This document shows positions 33,812-33,883 of a stretch of 33,883 nt of DNA, one piece after another. A program made the position numbers and the translations under genes. Numbering within the stretch: position 1 is the first letter of the stretch; each line of letters opens with the position of its first letter. The stretch is from positions 1-33,883 of the forward strand of contig NZ_JABBVZ010000040.1 in assembly GCF_012933365.1 (NCBI RefSeq). The letters run 5' to 3'. Source of the stretch: Sulfobacillus harzensis (lineage in GTDB: Bacteria; Bacillota; Sulfobacillia; Sulfobacillales; Sulfobacillaceae). Below the pieces are notes generated by a model. The model was not told the DNA's origin. It ran no database searches and worked only from the letters and a program-made list of their open reading frames with translations.

Positions 33812-33883
33812 TATAGCCATTCCTAAATAGCGTCCATGCTTTTTGCGTCCTCGGGCTTCCACTTCCAGCGAAACGGTACCGGA

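Overview
The window looks like chromosomal DNA from an acidophilic, Gram-positive, Sulfobacillus-like bacterium. This is an inference from gene content, since no rRNA or other marker gene is present. The evidence is a hemE-hemH-hemY haem operon in the Bacillus order, a YtpB-type C35 terpene synthase, a full-length tricorn protease, the remains of an acid S53 peptidase (sedolisin/kumamolisin type), a CtaG oxidase-assembly factor, strong Shine-Dalgarno (SD) sites that are often plain G-runs, and several TTG or GTG starts.

Layout. Positions 74-3144 (minus) hold a compact amino-sugar/wall-recycling operon: nagA, a BadF-type N-acetylglucosamine kinase, and an AmiE/YbbE-like serine hydrolase. Positions 3145-4068 have no recognisable gene. 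Positions 4069-5640 (minus) hold a broken S53 peptidase gene. An intact S41-type peptidase follows (5755-7308, minus), then a decayed TnpB transposase with its right-end hairpin (7527-8033, plus). Positions 8186-12502 (minus) are the haem operon hemE-hemH-hemY followed by a frameshifted quinone-oxidoreductase-like gene. A divergent promoter pair separates it from the tricorn protease gene (12640-15834, plus). A broken small secreted-protein gene lies at 15988-16559 (minus), and the ytpB-like terpene synthase at 16739-17785 (plus).

Positions 17711-23621 (minus) form one tightly packed operon: a trans-sulfuration PLP enzyme, a J-domain/B-box protein, an aldehyde dehydrogenase, a DEDDy 3'-5' exonuclease and RecQ. 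RecQ ends inside the convergent ytpB gene. A membrane-anchored protein (23683-24264, minus) diverges from ctaG and a DoxX-like membrane protein (24468-26213, plus), which end at a strong intrinsic terminator.

The last third (26428-33811, plus) is a four-gene operon: an alkyl-DHAP-synthase-like FAD oxidase, a GlpD-like glycerol-3-phosphate dehydrogenase, a CehA-type PHP metallohydrolase and a GH38 alpha-mannosidase. All junctions overlap or are under 20 bases. This is the best candidate in the window for an undescribed pathway, possibly breakdown of a mannosylated glycerol compound or lipid.

Several genes carry single-base frame lesions at or next to G-runs (S53 peptidase, tnpB, the oxidoreductase). 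This could mean real gene decay, phase-variable tracts or homopolymer sequencing errors, and the reader should keep all three in mind. I see no tRNA, rRNA, CRISPR array, complete insertion sequence or replication origin.
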